Shown here piece after piece: positions 1-11,007 of a DNA stretch of 31,262 nucleotides. The notes beneath the pieces are model-generated. The model did no database searches. It was given only the letters and a program-made list of their open reading frames with translations, and was not told the DNA's origin. Position 1 is the stretch's first letter. Each line of letters opens with the position of its first letter. A program made the position numbers and the translations under genes. The stretch comes from an uncultured Clostridia bacterium (GTDB lineage: Bacteria > Bacillota > Clostridia > Christensenellales > Aristaeellaceae), in contig CAKTXH010000023.1 of the NCBI GenBank assembly GCA_934630975.1, positions 1 to 31,262 on the forward strand, written 5' to 3'.

Positions 1-429
1 GACGAGGCTGAGGAGCTGCGCAAGCGCGGCGGCGACCGCGGCGAATACGGCGCGACGACGGGCCGTCCGCGCCGCGTCGGCTGGTTTGACTGCGTGGCGA
101 CCCGCTACGGCTGCGAGATGCAGGGCGCGACGGAGGTTGCGATGACGAACCTCGACGTGCTGGGCTATCTGGACGAGATTCCGGTCTGCGTGGCCTACGA
201 GCTGAACGGTGAGCGCGTGGATAACTTCCCCGTTACGCCGAAGCTCGAACAGTGCAAGCCGGTTTACGTCAAGCTGCCGGGCTGGAAGTGCGATACGCGC
301 GGCATCACGAAATTTGAGGATCTGCCGGAGAACGCGCGCCACTACGTCGAGTTCTTGGAAAAGGAAGTCGGCTGCCCGTTCAAGCTGATTTCCAACGGCC
401 CGCGCCGCGAGGAGATCATTTACCGGTAA
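1..429 (+). CDS. purA: Adenylosuccinate synthetase, C-terminal part (truncated by window edge)
   Basis: This enzyme joins IMP and aspartate using GTP to give adenylosuccinate, the first committed step to AMP, in the cytoplasm. The frame is open from base 1 and ends with TAA at 427-429, so 142 codons are visible and the N-terminal two thirds lie outside. The visible part holds the family hallmark GATTGRPRRVGWFD (about residues 18-31 of the fragment), which belongs to the nucleotide-binding C-terminal region, and ends in the usual short tail after the segment SNGPRREEII. A hairpin with a T-run follows at 563-592, so purA seems to close its transcription unit before carA starts from a separate promoter. 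I am confident in the family because the motif is almost invariant. Nothing in the visible part looks broken. Confidence 0.97.
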   Translation, partial: DEAEELRKRGGDRGEYGATTGRPRRVGWFDCVATRYGCEMQGATEVAMTNLDVLGYLDEIPVCVAYELNGERVDNFPVTPKLEQCKPVYVKLPGWKCDTRGITKFEDLPENARHYVEFLEKEVGCPFKLISNGPRREEIIYR

Positions 430-470
430 GTCACGGATGACTTCGAAATCCGTGAAAAGTCGAATGGATG

Positions 471-540
471 AAGGAGGAAACAACATGAAGCGGATCGCGT
501 CTGCCAATCAGAATGTGACGGTCGTGTTGTTTCCTTTTTT
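471..540 (+). other. Structured purA 3' region with a Shine-Dalgarno and 25-codon mini-ORF inside a stem
   Basis: GGAAACAAC (476-484) can pair with GTTGTTTCC (526-534), followed by six T, so this could act as a first terminator with a 41-nt loop. The left arm contains AAGGAGG just ahead of an ATG at 485. That ATG opens a 25-residue frame ending at TGA 560-562, directly against the next terminator hairpin. A smaller hairpin pairs CACGGAT (432-438) with ATCCGTG (448-454). A tandem terminator is the simplest reading; translation of the mini-ORF is speculative. Confidence 0.3.
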
Positions 541-562
541 CCTGTTTCCCCGTCTTTTTTGA

Positions 563-592
563 GAAAGCCGCCGTTTTGGCGGCTTTCTTTTT
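563..592 (+). terminator. Intrinsic terminator after purA
   Basis: GAAAGCCGCC (563-572) and GGCGGCTTTC (578-587) form a perfect 10-bp stem with a 5-nt loop, followed by TTTTT. It separates purA from the carA promoter. Confidence 0.9.
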
Positions 593-606
593 GCACAGAT
601 GGGCGA

Positions 607-635
607 TTGACGGGAACGCAAACTGCATGTATAAT
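607..635 (+). promoter_or_regulatory. Sigma-A promoter of carA-carB
   Basis: TTGACG (607-612), a 17-bp spacer and TATAAT (630-635) give a near-consensus promoter. Transcription should start near 642, leaving an AT-rich leader of about 60 nt. That leader is too short for a PyrR-type attenuator, and no hairpin with a T-run lies in it. Confidence 0.85.
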
Positions 636-700
636 ATACAAAAATATACAATCAATATTCATCACATATTCAACCTCATGGGAAAAGGGAGAGTGCGCCG

Positions 701-1762
701 ATGGCAACTTTGATTCTGGAAGACGGCACCCGCTACGAGGGCACGCTGTTCGGCCATAAGGCCCCGGTGACGGGCGAGGTGGTCTTTACGACCGGCATGA
801 CCGGCTATCAGGAGACGCTGACCGACCCGTCCTACTGCGGCCAGATTGTCTGCATGACCTATCCGCTCATCGGAAATGTGGGCGTCAACGATATCGACAA
901 CGAGAGCGCGGGCGTGAAGATGCGCGGCTTTATCGTCTCCGAGCTTTGCGACGTGCCGAGCAACTGGCAGATGAAAAAGACGCTCGACCAGTATCTCGAC
1001 GAGCAGGGCGTGACCGGCCTTTACGGCGTGGATACCCGCGCGCTGACCAAGCACGTGCGCGTGTACGGCACGCTGCGCGGCCGCATCGTCGAGGGCGAGG
1101 CGACGGAAGCCGACCTCGAGTTGGCCAAAACCTTCGAGATGCACGATCAGGTGGCGCAGTGCACCTGCAAAGAAGCTTACGAAGTGCCGGGCGAGGGCAG
1201 GTATCACATCGCGGTGATGGATTTCGGCCTCAAGCGCGGCATCCTGCGCAGCCTGCACGACCGCGGCTGTTCGCTGACGGTCTTCCCGGCGGATACCCCG
1301 GCGAGCGAAATCCTCGCCTCTGGCTGCGACGGCGTGATGCTCACCAACGGCCCGGGCGACCCGCAGGATAACCCGAAGGCCATCGCGGCCATCCGCGAGC
1401 TGATGGGCAAAAAGCCGGTGTTCGGCATCTGCCTGGGCCATCAGTTGATGGCGCTGGCGATGGGCGGGCGCACGGTGCAGATGAAATACGGCCACCACGG
1501 CGCGAACCACCCGGTCAAGGATCTGGCGCGCGGCACGTGCTCCGTCACGGCGCAGAACCACTGCTTCATGGTCGATCCCGAGCATCTGCCGGAAGGCGCG
1601 GTCGTCAGCCACGTCAACTGGAACGACCAGACGGTCGAGGGCGTGCGCTACACGGATAAGAACGCGTTCTCCGTGCAGTTCCACCCGGAAGCCTGCGGCG
1701 GCCCGCGCGAGACGGCGTATCTGTTCGACGATTTCCTGGCTATGGTGGAGAAGAGCAAGTAA
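701..1762 (+). CDS. carA: Carbamoyl-phosphate synthase small (glutaminase) subunit
   Basis: CarA hydrolyses glutamine and channels ammonia to CarB for carbamoyl phosphate, the precursor of pyrimidines and arginine. The 353 residues match the family's length. The N-terminal CPSase small domain begins at once (LILEDGTRYEGTLFG), and a class I glutamine amidotransferase domain follows from about residue 168. The nucleophile is Cys244 in GICLGHQ, and the catalytic His328 and Glu330 sit in FHPEA. The ATG at 701 is preceded by AAAAGGGAGAG at 683-693, a good ribosome site. The gene follows the promoter at 607-635 and is separated from carB by only 15 nt, so the two are co-transcribed. No pyr or arg genes adjoin, so the sequence does not say which pathway dominates its control. 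Confidence 0.97.
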   Translation: MATLILEDGTRYEGTLFGHKAPVTGEVVFTTGMTGYQETLTDPSYCGQIVCMTYPLIGNVGVNDIDNESAGVKMRGFIVSELCDVPSNWQMKKTLDQYLDEQGVTGLYGVDTRALTKHVRVYGTLRGRIVEGEATEADLELAKTFEMHDQVAQCTCKEAYEVPGEGRYHIAVMDFGLKRGILRSLHDRGCSLTVFPADTPASEILASGCDGVMLTNGPGDPQDNPKAIAAIRELMGKKPVFGICLGHQLMALAMGGRTVQMKYGHHGANHPVKDLARGTCSVTAQNHCFMVDPEHLPEGAVVSHVNWNDQTVEGVRYTDKNAFSVQFHPEACGGPRETAYLFDDFLAMVEKSK

Positions 1763-1777
1763 GAGGGGGATACGAGC

Positions 1778-4999
<3,222 letters not shown>

Positions 5000-5005
5000 G
5001 GGACG

Positions 5006-5055
5006 ATAGGGGGCGCTGCCCCCTATGACCCCTGCCAAGAACCTGAGGTTCTTGG
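5006..5055 (+). repeat. Extragenic palindromic unit downstream of carB
   Basis: Two perfect hairpins lie in tandem. ATAGGGGG (5006-5013) pairs with CCCCCTAT (5019-5026), and CCAAGAACC (5035-5043) pairs with GGTTCTTGG (5047-5055). The style resembles REP-like units I recall from many Clostridia, but there is no second exact copy in this window, so the repeat status is inferred. Confidence 0.45.
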
Positions 5056-5095
5056 ATTTCCCACTTTTTATTGCTTTGCGATAGGGGACATATAA

Positions 5096-5150
5096 GAGGG
5101 CGCTGCGTTCATCCGTGCCAAACGGGGAGACGCAGCGCTCTTTTTCTTTT
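5096..5150 (+). terminator. Intrinsic terminator of carAB
   Basis: GGCGCTGCGT (5099-5108) pairs with ACGCAGCGCT (5130-5139, one G-T pair), and the stem extends by a few pairs. The loop holds a small inner hairpin. The right arm runs into CTTTTTCTTTT. Confidence 0.8.
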
Positions 5151-5257
5151 AGAACGAAATTTTTCAAAAGAAAAAGTGAAAACGGCGAATCTGGACGCCG
5201 TTTCATCCGTCTAATAGGTGAAAGGACGTCCGAAAGAGCACGAAAGGAGTGATCAAA

Positions 5258-5725
5258 GTGGAACAACGGGAGTTTGCCCGGCGGGTAACGGCAGCGCAGG
5301 GAAGTCTATACCGCGTCGCGGCGAGCTATCTGCGCGGGGAAAGCGACCGGCTTGACGCGGTAGCGGAAGCCATCGCCCGGGCATGGGAAAAGCGGCGAAC
5401 CCTGCGGGATGAAGCGCTGTTTACGACATGGCTCACGCGCATTTTGATTCGCGTCTGCGTGGACATGCAGCGGCGGCAGAAACGAATGATTCCGACCGAC
5501 GAGGTGACGGACAGGCCGGCGGAAAGCGAACATATTTCGGCGCTGCGGGAGGCCATCGACAGCCTGCCGCAGAAGGAGCGCACGATGATCGTTCTGTATT
5601 ACATGGAAGGTTACGACGTGCGCGAGTCGGCGAAGCTGATGGGCACGACGAAAGGCGCGGTCTGCGCGGGACTGGCGCGCGCAAGGGAGAAGCTGCGCGC
5701 GTATATGGAGGAGGATGCACGATGA
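5258..5725 (+). CDS. ECF-type RNA polymerase sigma factor (module 1)
   Basis: A group 4 (ECF) sigma factor of 155 residues that should direct RNA polymerase to a small regulon when released from its membrane partner. Region 2 covers about residues 8-75 (SLYRVAASYLRG to LFTTWLTRILIRVCVDMQRR), and region 4 with its helix-turn-helix covers about 98-150 (LPQKERTMIVLYYMEGYDVRESAKLMGTT). I place the start at the GTG at 5258 because AAAGGAG (5243-5249) lies 8 nt upstream. An in-frame GTG at 5249 overlaps that ribosome site and is unlikely. The stop overlaps the next gene's ATG by 4 nt, so sigma factor and partner are translationally coupled. I could not identify an ECF-type autoregulatory promoter in the roughly 110 nt upstream. 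A paralogous pair lies at 17833-20372. Confidence 0.88.
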   Translation: MEQREFARRVTAAQGSLYRVAASYLRGESDRLDAVAEAIARAWEKRRTLRDEALFTTWLTRILIRVCVDMQRRQKRMIPTDEVTDRPAESEHISALREAIDSLPQKERTMIVLYYMEGYDVRESAKLMGTTKGAVCAGLARAREKLRAYMEEDAR

Positions 5726-6585
5726 AGCGAGCGGAATGGCAGGCGGTTTACACGCCGCGCGGCGATATGCTGGATGAACGCGTGAAGCGGACGCTTTCGC
5801 AATTGGAAGATCGGCCGATGCGCGCAAGGCCGAAGCGGATGGTCTGGCTGGCGGCGGCGCTGGTTCTAGTGCTGGCCGCGGCTGTGGCCGTGGCGGCTGG
5901 GCTGACGCGCTCGGCGAAATACGACGCGAAGCTGCTGGCGCATCAGGCGCTGGAAGAAAAGTACGGCTTCACGCAGGACATGGACAGTTTCTTTACCTGC
6001 TCGGTGGAGGAAGCGGACGGGCAGACCGTCGTGACCTACCGCGCCAACGCGGATATCGGCGATTTCGCGTGGAAGCTGGGCGATTATACCGTCACGATCC
6101 GCGGCGGCAAAGCCGAAGCGAGCTGGTCAAACGACGGCGAAGCGGTCGGCGGGGATTTTGCCTCCGACGTGTGGGATACGGCGCTTCTGGCGCAAGGCAT
6201 CGCGCGGCGCAAGGCGGGCGAGGAATGGTATGAAATCACGGGAGAGACGCTGGAAACGGGCGAGAGCCTGAGCGGCGCGGAAAAGACAACGCCGGAGGTT
6301 TCGGCGGCTGGCGAATCGGCTGTTCAGCCCGGCGAGGGCATGCTGGCCGAGCAGGACGCGCTCGATCTGGCGCGGCAGGCGCTGGAGGGCGACGGCGGGA
6401 TATCCGCGGAAGCGCTGAACGACCCGGAGAACGATCTGTACGCGGTCTGCCGAACGGAGGATGGAAAGACGGTCTGGAACGTCTGGTTCCACACGGCGGA
6501 AGGCATTTGCGTCGTGACCCTCGACGCGGCGGACGGCACGATTCTGGATGTAATCATCGACACGGGCATGGCCGGAAACGGCTGA
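5722..6585 (+). CDS. Single-pass membrane partner of ECF sigma (putative anti-sigma factor, PepSY-like)
   Basis: A 287-residue protein with a short cytoplasmic head (about 1-38), one membrane segment (about 40-62, WLAAALVLVLAAAVAVAAGL) and an extracytoplasmic region. By position after an ECF gene and by topology it is a likely anti-sigma factor, but the head lacks the Cys/His zinc motif of classic anti-sigma domains. The head shares a pattern with the partner of the second module: MKR at the start, then Y-x-P, then a helix ending in TLSQL here and NLRSL there. The outer part has two regions reminiscent of PepSY folds: ALEEKYGFTQDMDSF near residue 75, and the last 75 residues, from EQDALDLARQALEG to LDAADGTILDVII. 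The function is inferred from context. A terminator follows within 6 nt. Confidence 0.65.
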   Translation: MKRAEWQAVYTPRGDMLDERVKRTLSQLEDRPMRARPKRMVWLAAALVLVLAAAVAVAAGLTRSAKYDAKLLAHQALEEKYGFTQDMDSFFTCSVEEADGQTVVTYRANADIGDFAWKLGDYTVTIRGGKAEASWSNDGEAVGGDFASDVWDTALLAQGIARRKAGEEWYEITGETLETGESLSGAEKTTPEVSAAGESAVQPGEGMLAEQDALDLARQALEGDGGISAEALNDPENDLYAVCRTEDGKTVWNVWFHTAEGICVVTLDAADGTILDVIIDTGMAGNG

Positions 6586-6590
6586 GCCTT

Positions 6591-6615
6591 GGGGGCGGAA
6601 GCCCCCTTCTTTTTT
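6591..6615 (+). terminator. Intrinsic terminator of ECF module 1
   Basis: GGGGGC (6591-6596), a GGAA tetraloop and GCCCCC (6601-6606) are followed by TTCTTTTTT. Confidence 0.85.
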
Positions 6616-6651
6616 GCCTTTTGGGCGCATACCTTCGACGGGGTGAGGCAC

Positions 6652-7224
6652 ATGAACGGCGTTTTCTGTGCGCTGATGCTGGCGGGGCTGGCCTACGCGA
6701 CGGCGGCGGGGCGGCTGGATGCGGCGCAGCGCGCGCTGCTTTCCGGCGGCGGGGAGGCCGTCGGGCTGGCGGTGAAGCTGGCGGGCGCTTACGCGTTTTT
6801 CGGCGGGCTGCTCGGCGTTCTGCGGGAGAGCGGCGCGGCGGATGCGCTGGCGCGGGCGATGGAAAAGCCGCTTTCGCGCCTGTTCCGCTTTGCGCCGGGG
6901 GAGGAAACGGCGCTGAGCGACATCAGCCTGAGCCTGTCGGCGAACATGCTGGGCGTGGGCGGCGCGGCGACCCCGGCTGGGCTGGCGGCGATGAAGACGA
7001 TGGCGCGCGCGCACCCGGACGGGCGGGCGAGCGACGCGATGATCCTCTTTCTGGTGGTGAACACGTCGAGCGTGCAGCTTCTGCCGACGACGATGATCGC
7101 CCTGCGCGCGCAGGCGGGCGCGGCCAACCCGGCGGATATCGTGCTGCCCACGCTGCTGGCGACGGCGGTTTCGACCGTCTGCGGAGTCGCGGCCTGCCGC
7201 GTGTTCGCGGGGCGGAACGCATGA
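6652..7224 (+). CDS. spmA: Spore maturation protein A
   Basis: A membrane protein of 190 residues of the nucleoside-recognition (Gate) domain family. In Bacillus, SpmA and SpmB are needed for full dehydration of the spore core. Recognisable parts are ANMLGVGGAATPAGLAAMKTM (about residues 97-117), close to the conserved segment of the family, and FLVVNTSSVQLLPTTMIALR near 130-149. Several hydrophobic helices are visible. I chose the ATG at 6652, preceded by GGGGTGAGG; an upstream TTG at 6589 lies ahead of the terminator hairpin and would add a non-homologous head. Its stop overlaps the ATG of spmB. The substrate is unknown. A sequence like a sporulation -10 element (CATACCTT, 6628-6635) lies upstream, but no matching -35 was found. 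Confidence 0.88.
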   Translation: MNGVFCALMLAGLAYATAAGRLDAAQRALLSGGGEAVGLAVKLAGAYAFFGGLLGVLRESGAADALARAMEKPLSRLFRFAPGEETALSDISLSLSANMLGVGGAATPAGLAAMKTMARAHPDGRASDAMILFLVVNTSSVQLLPTTMIALRAQAGAANPADIVLPTLLATAVSTVCGVAACRVFAGRNA

Positions 7225-7718
7225 GCGCGCTGTTTCTGCCGGCGCTCTGCGCCGCCGTGGTGCTGCTCGGCCTGTTTGCGCGGGTGAACGTCTACGACGC
7301 GTTTGTGCGCGGCGCGCGGGAAGGGCTGGCGACGCTGGTGCAGATGGCGCCGTGCCTGTGCGCGGTGCTCACGCTGACGGCGCTTCTGCGCGAAACCGGG
7401 CTGCTGGGCGCGCTGACCGAAGCGCTTCGGCCCGCGCTCGAGGCGCTGCGCCTGCCGGGCGAGGCGGCCGCCGTCGTGCTGCTGCGTCCGCTCTCCGGTT
7501 CGGCGGCGCTGGCGGCGGTGAGCGAGGTGATTGAGCGCTGCGGCGCGGACAGCCGGGCGGCGCGGCTGAGCTGCGTGATCAGCGGGGCGAGCGAGACGGT
7601 GTTTTTCACCGCGTCGCTCTATCTGGGCGCGGCGGGGATCCGGCGGGCGCGCTATGCCGTCCCCGCGGCGCTGCTGGCTTACGCGGCGGGCGTGCTGGCG
7701 GCGGCGCGGCTGGTCTGA
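7221..7718 (+). CDS. spmB: Spore maturation protein B
   Basis: The 165-residue partner of SpmA, also a Gate-domain membrane protein. The family features are VYDAFVRGAREGLATLVQMAPCL near the N-terminus (VNVYDAF matches the VPVYDxF of Bacillus SpmB), LLRPLSGSAALA around residues 90-101, and SGASETVFFTASLYLGAAGIRRARYA around 125-150, where the Bacillus protein has GSTETTFY. The start ATG at 7221 overlaps the spmA stop, so the pair is translationally coupled. Together they support that this organism makes endospores. After the stop there is no T-run hairpin; the next signal is the promoter at 7755. Confidence 0.9.
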   Translation: MSALFLPALCAAVVLLGLFARVNVYDAFVRGAREGLATLVQMAPCLCAVLTLTALLRETGLLGALTEALRPALEALRLPGEAAAVVLLRPLSGSAALAAVSEVIERCGADSRAARLSCVISGASETVFFTASLYLGAAGIRRARYAVPAALLAYAAGVLAAARLV

Positions 7719-7754
7719 GAAAGAGGTAAAAAGCGGTTGAAAGCTCGTCGGCGC

Positions 7755-7783
7755 TTGACAGAAATCGTCGAATCGAATACAAT
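7755..7783 (+). promoter_or_regulatory. Sigma-A promoter of the CARDB-like surface protein
   Basis: TTGACA (7755-7760), a 17-bp spacer and TACAAT (7778-7783) form a near-perfect promoter, with a start near 7790. The leader of about 85 nt holds the hairpin GCGGGC-TT-GCCCGC (7821-7834). The only strong ribosome site, GGGAGG, is at 7842-7847, far from the ATG at 7875. A small AGGG/CCCT hairpin (7850-7866) between them could shorten the effective spacing. Confidence 0.8.
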
Positions 7784-7874
7784 AATCCAAAGTGGTTTTA
7801 TATGCTTTTGACATCGCTACGCGGGCTTGCCCGCTTGTGAAGGGAGGAAAGGGTCTTTCGGCCCTGATTTCAAC

Positions 7875-10100
7875 ATGGATAATCGCTCAAGAGGGTTCCG
7901 CGCTGCCGCCGCTGTGGCGATGCTGGTGTTCCTGCTTGCCGTTTCGGCGTTTGCGATGGCGGAGGCCGACCCCATCCGCGTCTCCTCGCTCAGCGAGCCG
8001 CAGTCTGTCATTTCCGAGCAGGATGTTTCCATCACCATCAAGGTCTACAACAGCAGCCAGACGGATATGACCGAGGAAATCACGCTCTATGACCCGACCG
8101 GCGCGCCCGTGAGCACCTATAACGGCTTGCAGGGCGAGCAGAGCGTGACCTATACCGGCACGTGGCACGTGACGCAGGACCAAATCAAAGAGGGCAAAAT
8201 CAAGTATTACATTCAGTATAACTTTGATTCGGGCAGCGGGTCGGATAAGGTCGTCCGCGCCGTGCCCGTGACCATCCAGACCGAAGCCGCCGCGCCGCAG
8301 CTGACCGCGACCTACACCCTCTCGCCGACGAGCGCGCGCAAGGGGCAGAAGGTCGATGTGGAATACACCCTCTCCAACACGGGCAACATCGAACTGCGCA
8401 GCATCGTGATCAGCAACGAGGGCATCAGCAGCAAAAAGCTGACCGCGCCCTCCCTGTCCGTCGGCGAAAAGGTGACGCTTCAGGATAGCTTCACGATGGG
8501 CGACAGCGAGCTGGTCAGCCAGCCGACCGTGACCTATCAGGCCAGCGGCGACAGCAAGACCTACACCATCTCCGACATGGCGCGCAAGACCGTCACCCTC
8601 GCGCAGGCGGGGCTGGAGGCCGCGCTTTCGACCGACGCGGGGGACAACGTATACCCCGGCGAAAAGATTCACCTGACGCTGAGCATCAAGAACACGGGCA
8701 ACAACGGCTATACCGGCCTGACCGCCACGCTCAGCGACGGCACCGTGCTGGCCTCCGGCGTATCGCTGGCCGCTGGCGCGAACTTTGAGCAGACGGTTGA
8801 ATGGGCGCCCGCACAGAGCGGCGCGATCACCGTTCAGGTGGACGGCATGAGCGACACCGGCGAGGCGGTTTCCGTCACCTCCGACGAGCTGGCCATCGCC
8901 ACGCAGGACGCGAGCCAGGCGCTCGTGCTCGACGTGACCGCGCAGGCGCAGACCACATCCATTTACAGCGAACCGGCAGTCGTCCGTTTCGCCGTGCAGG
9001 TGAAAAACATCGGCCAGACGGACGCGGCGACCCTCACCGTGAAGGAAGCCGGAACGACCGTCGCGACCATTCCGTCCCTGCCTTCCGGCGAGAGCCGCAC
9101 GCTCGTGTTCGATCTGGAAACGAGCATCGCGGGTCAGATTCAGTTTGAAGTTTCCGGCAAGGATGCGGCGGGCAACGACAAGGCGTATGATTCCAACGTC
9201 ATTCAGCTTGTCTATATCGAGCCGACGCCCGAACCGACGGCCACGCCCGCGCCGACCGCCGTGCCGCCGACGCCCAGCCCGGAACCGACGGCCACCCCGG
9301 TGCCGACCCTCGGCGAAATGATCGCCCAGCATGTGAACCCCGTCGTGCTGTATGTGACGGCGGGCGTGCTGGCCGCGGTGATCGTCGCGCTGGTGGCGCT
9401 GAGCAGCATCAACGGCGCGAAGCGCAAGAAGCGCATGGAACAGGCGATTGACACGATCGAGCTGTCCCCGGATGTGCGCGATTCCTTTGGCAAGCGCCGC
9501 CGCCGTGCGCAGAACGCGGCCAGCGCCAAGCCGGAAAAGAGCGAAAAGAAGCCGGAGAAGGGCGCGAAGAAGCCGACCGAGGAGCAGATTGTGCCGACCC
9601 CGGATTTCACGCCGGATAAATTCATCTCCACGACCCCGGACGGGGTCGCGCTGCGCAAGGCCGAGAGCGAGGAAACCCACCGCCGCCGCGCGCCGCAGGA
9701 CGTGCCGACGGATAAGACCCTCCGCGTCGCGCCCGTCGAGGAGCGCCCGGATTTCACGCCGCAGGGCAAGGTGGATGATTCCAAGACCCGCATCTTCGGC
9801 AGGCTCGACGTGGAGAGCGCCGTGAAGGAAGAGCAGGCCAAGGCGGAAGAAGCGACGAAAGCCGACGAGCCGAAGAGTGAAGCCGGGCAGGAGACCATCC
9901 GCCTGAGCGGCGAGGAAATGCAGAAGCTCAGGGCGCAGGCGCGCGAGGATCACTTCGGCGTGAAGGGCAAAAAGCGCGAAGAGATCAAGCCGATGAAGAA
10001 AAAGAAAGGGCTCTTCGGGCTGGGCAAAAAGAAGGATGAGGACGACGACTTCCTGATCGACGCGAACGACGATGAGGACGACGACGATCTGTTCGAGTAA
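7875..10100 (+). CDS. Membrane-anchored surface protein with CARDB/Ig-like repeats and a charged cytoplasmic tail
   Basis: A 741-residue protein of unknown function. A signal peptide (about 1-29, ending VSAFAMAEA) is followed by about four Ig-like repeats of the CARDB/DUF11 type (about 34-445), each with a segment like YTLSNTGN, LSIKNTGN or VQVKNIGQ. A Pro/Thr-rich stalk (about 448-478) leads to one membrane segment (about 490-512), then a cytoplasmic tail of about 230 residues that is Lys-rich first and very acidic at the end. The tail repeats PDFTP twice and has three similar threonine sites: DKTLRV (Thr615), SKTRIF (Thr638) and ETIRL (Thr674). These could be phosphorylation or FHA-docking sites, which is inference. 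The ATG at 7875 is chosen because the signal peptide starts there, although the ribosome site is distant. The gene stands alone between its promoter and a strong terminator. Confidence 0.75.
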   Translation: MDNRSRGFRAAAAVAMLVFLLAVSAFAMAEADPIRVSSLSEPQSVISEQDVSITIKVYNSSQTDMTEEITLYDPTGAPVSTYNGLQGEQSVTYTGTWHVTQDQIKEGKIKYYIQYNFDSGSGSDKVVRAVPVTIQTEAAAPQLTATYTLSPTSARKGQKVDVEYTLSNTGNIELRSIVISNEGISSKKLTAPSLSVGEKVTLQDSFTMGDSELVSQPTVTYQASGDSKTYTISDMARKTVTLAQAGLEAALSTDAGDNVYPGEKIHLTLSIKNTGNNGYTGLTATLSDGTVLASGVSLAAGANFEQTVEWAPAQSGAITVQVDGMSDTGEAVSVTSDELAIATQDASQALVLDVTAQAQTTSIYSEPAVVRFAVQVKNIGQTDAATLTVKEAGTTVATIPSLPSGESRTLVFDLETSIAGQIQFEVSGKDAAGNDKAYDSNVIQLVYIEPTPEPTATPAPTAVPPTPSPEPTATPVPTLGEMIAQHVNPVVLYVTAGVLAAVIVALVALSSINGAKRKKRMEQAIDTIELSPDVRDSFGKRRRRAQNAASAKPEKSEKKPEKGAKKPTEEQIVPTPDFTPDKFISTTPDGVALRKAESEETHRRRAPQDVPTDKTLRVAPVEERPDFTPQGKVDDSKTRIFGRLDVESAVKEEQAKAEEATKADEPKSEAGQETIRLSGEEMQKLRAQAREDHFGVKGKKREEIKPMKKKKGLFGLGKKKDEDDDFLIDANDDEDDDDLFE

Positions 10101-10106
10101 ACGACG

Positions 10107-10143
10107 CGAGCCTCTTTCCCGCGGGAAAGAGGCTCGTTCTTTG
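10107..10143 (+). terminator. Terminator formed by a perfect 30-bp palindrome
   Basis: Bases 10107-10136 are a perfect 15+15 palindrome centred on CCCGCGGG and followed by TTCTTT. The T-run is short, but the stem is very stable. It ends the surface-protein transcript. Confidence 0.75.
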
Positions 10144-10146
10144 CCG

Positions 10147-10175
10147 TAGACAACGCACAGAAAGCGTGTTATAAT
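10147..10175 (+). promoter_or_regulatory. Sigma-A promoter of the DUF2461 gene
   Basis: TAGACA (10147-10152), a 17-bp spacer and TATAAT (10170-10175), with a start near 10182. It directly follows the terminator of the previous gene. Confidence 0.75.
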
Positions 10176-10205
10176 CAATCGTGATTTTGACGGAAAGGAG
10201 CAGAC

Positions 10206-10997
10206 ATGTTCGAGGGCTTTTCTCAGGAAGCGCTGGATTTCCTGAACGATATTCGGTTTAACAACAACCAGGCGTTTTACGAGGCGAATAAAGCGCGCTA
10301 CGAGCGCTTTGTCAAGCAGCCGATGCGCGAATTGAGCGACGAGCTTGCGCCGGTCGTGCAGCTCATTGATCCGAAGTTGGATACGCGGCCGGGGCGCACG
10401 ATGTCGCGAATCCGCCGGGACACGCGGTATACGAAGGATAAATCGCCGTTTCGGGATCACGCGTGGCTGGGCTGGCGCTATCCGGGCGAGGGGCGCGGCG
10501 AGGGCTTCCACATGTATTGGGGCTTTGGGCCGGATTGGCTCGGCTGGGGCTGCGGCTGCTATTACCCCGACAAGCCGCTGATGGACGCGCTGCGGCTGCA
10601 TATCCGCCGCGAGTCGGACGACGTGCGCCGCTGCCTGAAAGCGCTGGACGGGCGGTTTGCGATGTACGGCGAGGATTACAAGAAGCTGGCCGTGCCGGAG
10701 GATGTGCCGGAGGACTTGCGGGCGCTGTACGTCAAAAAGCACTTTGGATTTGAGCACGACGGCACGCAGGCGGATTGGGCGCTTTTACGCACGCACGGCA
10801 TGGCGGATATCATTGCCGCCGATCTTTCGCGGATGGCGCCGCTGCATCAGCTCATGCGCCGGATGCGGGACGAAGCTGAGCAGGCCGCACAGGAAGCCGT
10901 TCGCGAGCGGGAAGCCGCCGCGCGCGCCGAGGCGCAGGCGGGCGATGCGAAGCCCGCGAAGCTGGTCATCCGCACGGCGGACGAGTTTGAGTTTTAA
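10206..10997 (+). CDS. DUF2461 family protein
   Basis: A soluble protein of 263 residues belonging to DUF2461, a widespread family without an established biochemical role. The family pattern is clear: FSQEALDFLNDIRFNNNQAFYEANKARYE at the N-terminus, then RTMSRIRRDTRYTKDKSPFRDHAWLGWR around residues 62-90 and a Trp-rich core (HMYWGFGPDWLGWGCGCYYP) around 99-118. The C-terminal 50 residues form a charged Ala/Glu/Arg-rich helix, probably a coiled coil, and end in a short basic-acidic tail. The ATG at 10206 has AAAGGAG 5 nt upstream. It has its own promoter and is followed by nested hairpins and uppP 63 nt on, so read-through into uppP is likely. Confidence 0.85.
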   Translation: MFEGFSQEALDFLNDIRFNNNQAFYEANKARYERFVKQPMRELSDELAPVVQLIDPKLDTRPGRTMSRIRRDTRYTKDKSPFRDHAWLGWRYPGEGRGEGFHMYWGFGPDWLGWGCGCYYPDKPLMDALRLHIRRESDDVRRCLKALDGRFAMYGEDYKKLAVPEDVPEDLRALYVKKHFGFEHDGTQADWALLRTHGMADIIAADLSRMAPLHQLMRRMRDEAEQAAQEAVREREAAARAEAQAGDAKPAKLVIRTADEFEF

Positions 10998-11007
10998 GCG
11001 GGGAACG

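Noticed and set aside
636..700. PyrR attenuator or other leader control of carAB
   Set aside because: The leader is only about 60 nt and AT-rich, with no anti-terminator or terminator pairing.
6628..6635. Sigma-E-like -10 (CATACCTT) before spmA
   Set aside because: No matching -35 at 13-15 bp, and it lies very close to the terminator; too weak to call.
7808..7813. Second TTGACA in the leader of the surface-protein gene
   Set aside because: No -10 hexamer at 16-18 bp downstream.
7887..10757. Long minus-strand frame opposite the surface protein
   Set aside because: It crosses the perfect palindrome terminator and a promoter, and its residues are Arg/His/Ala-rich without domains.
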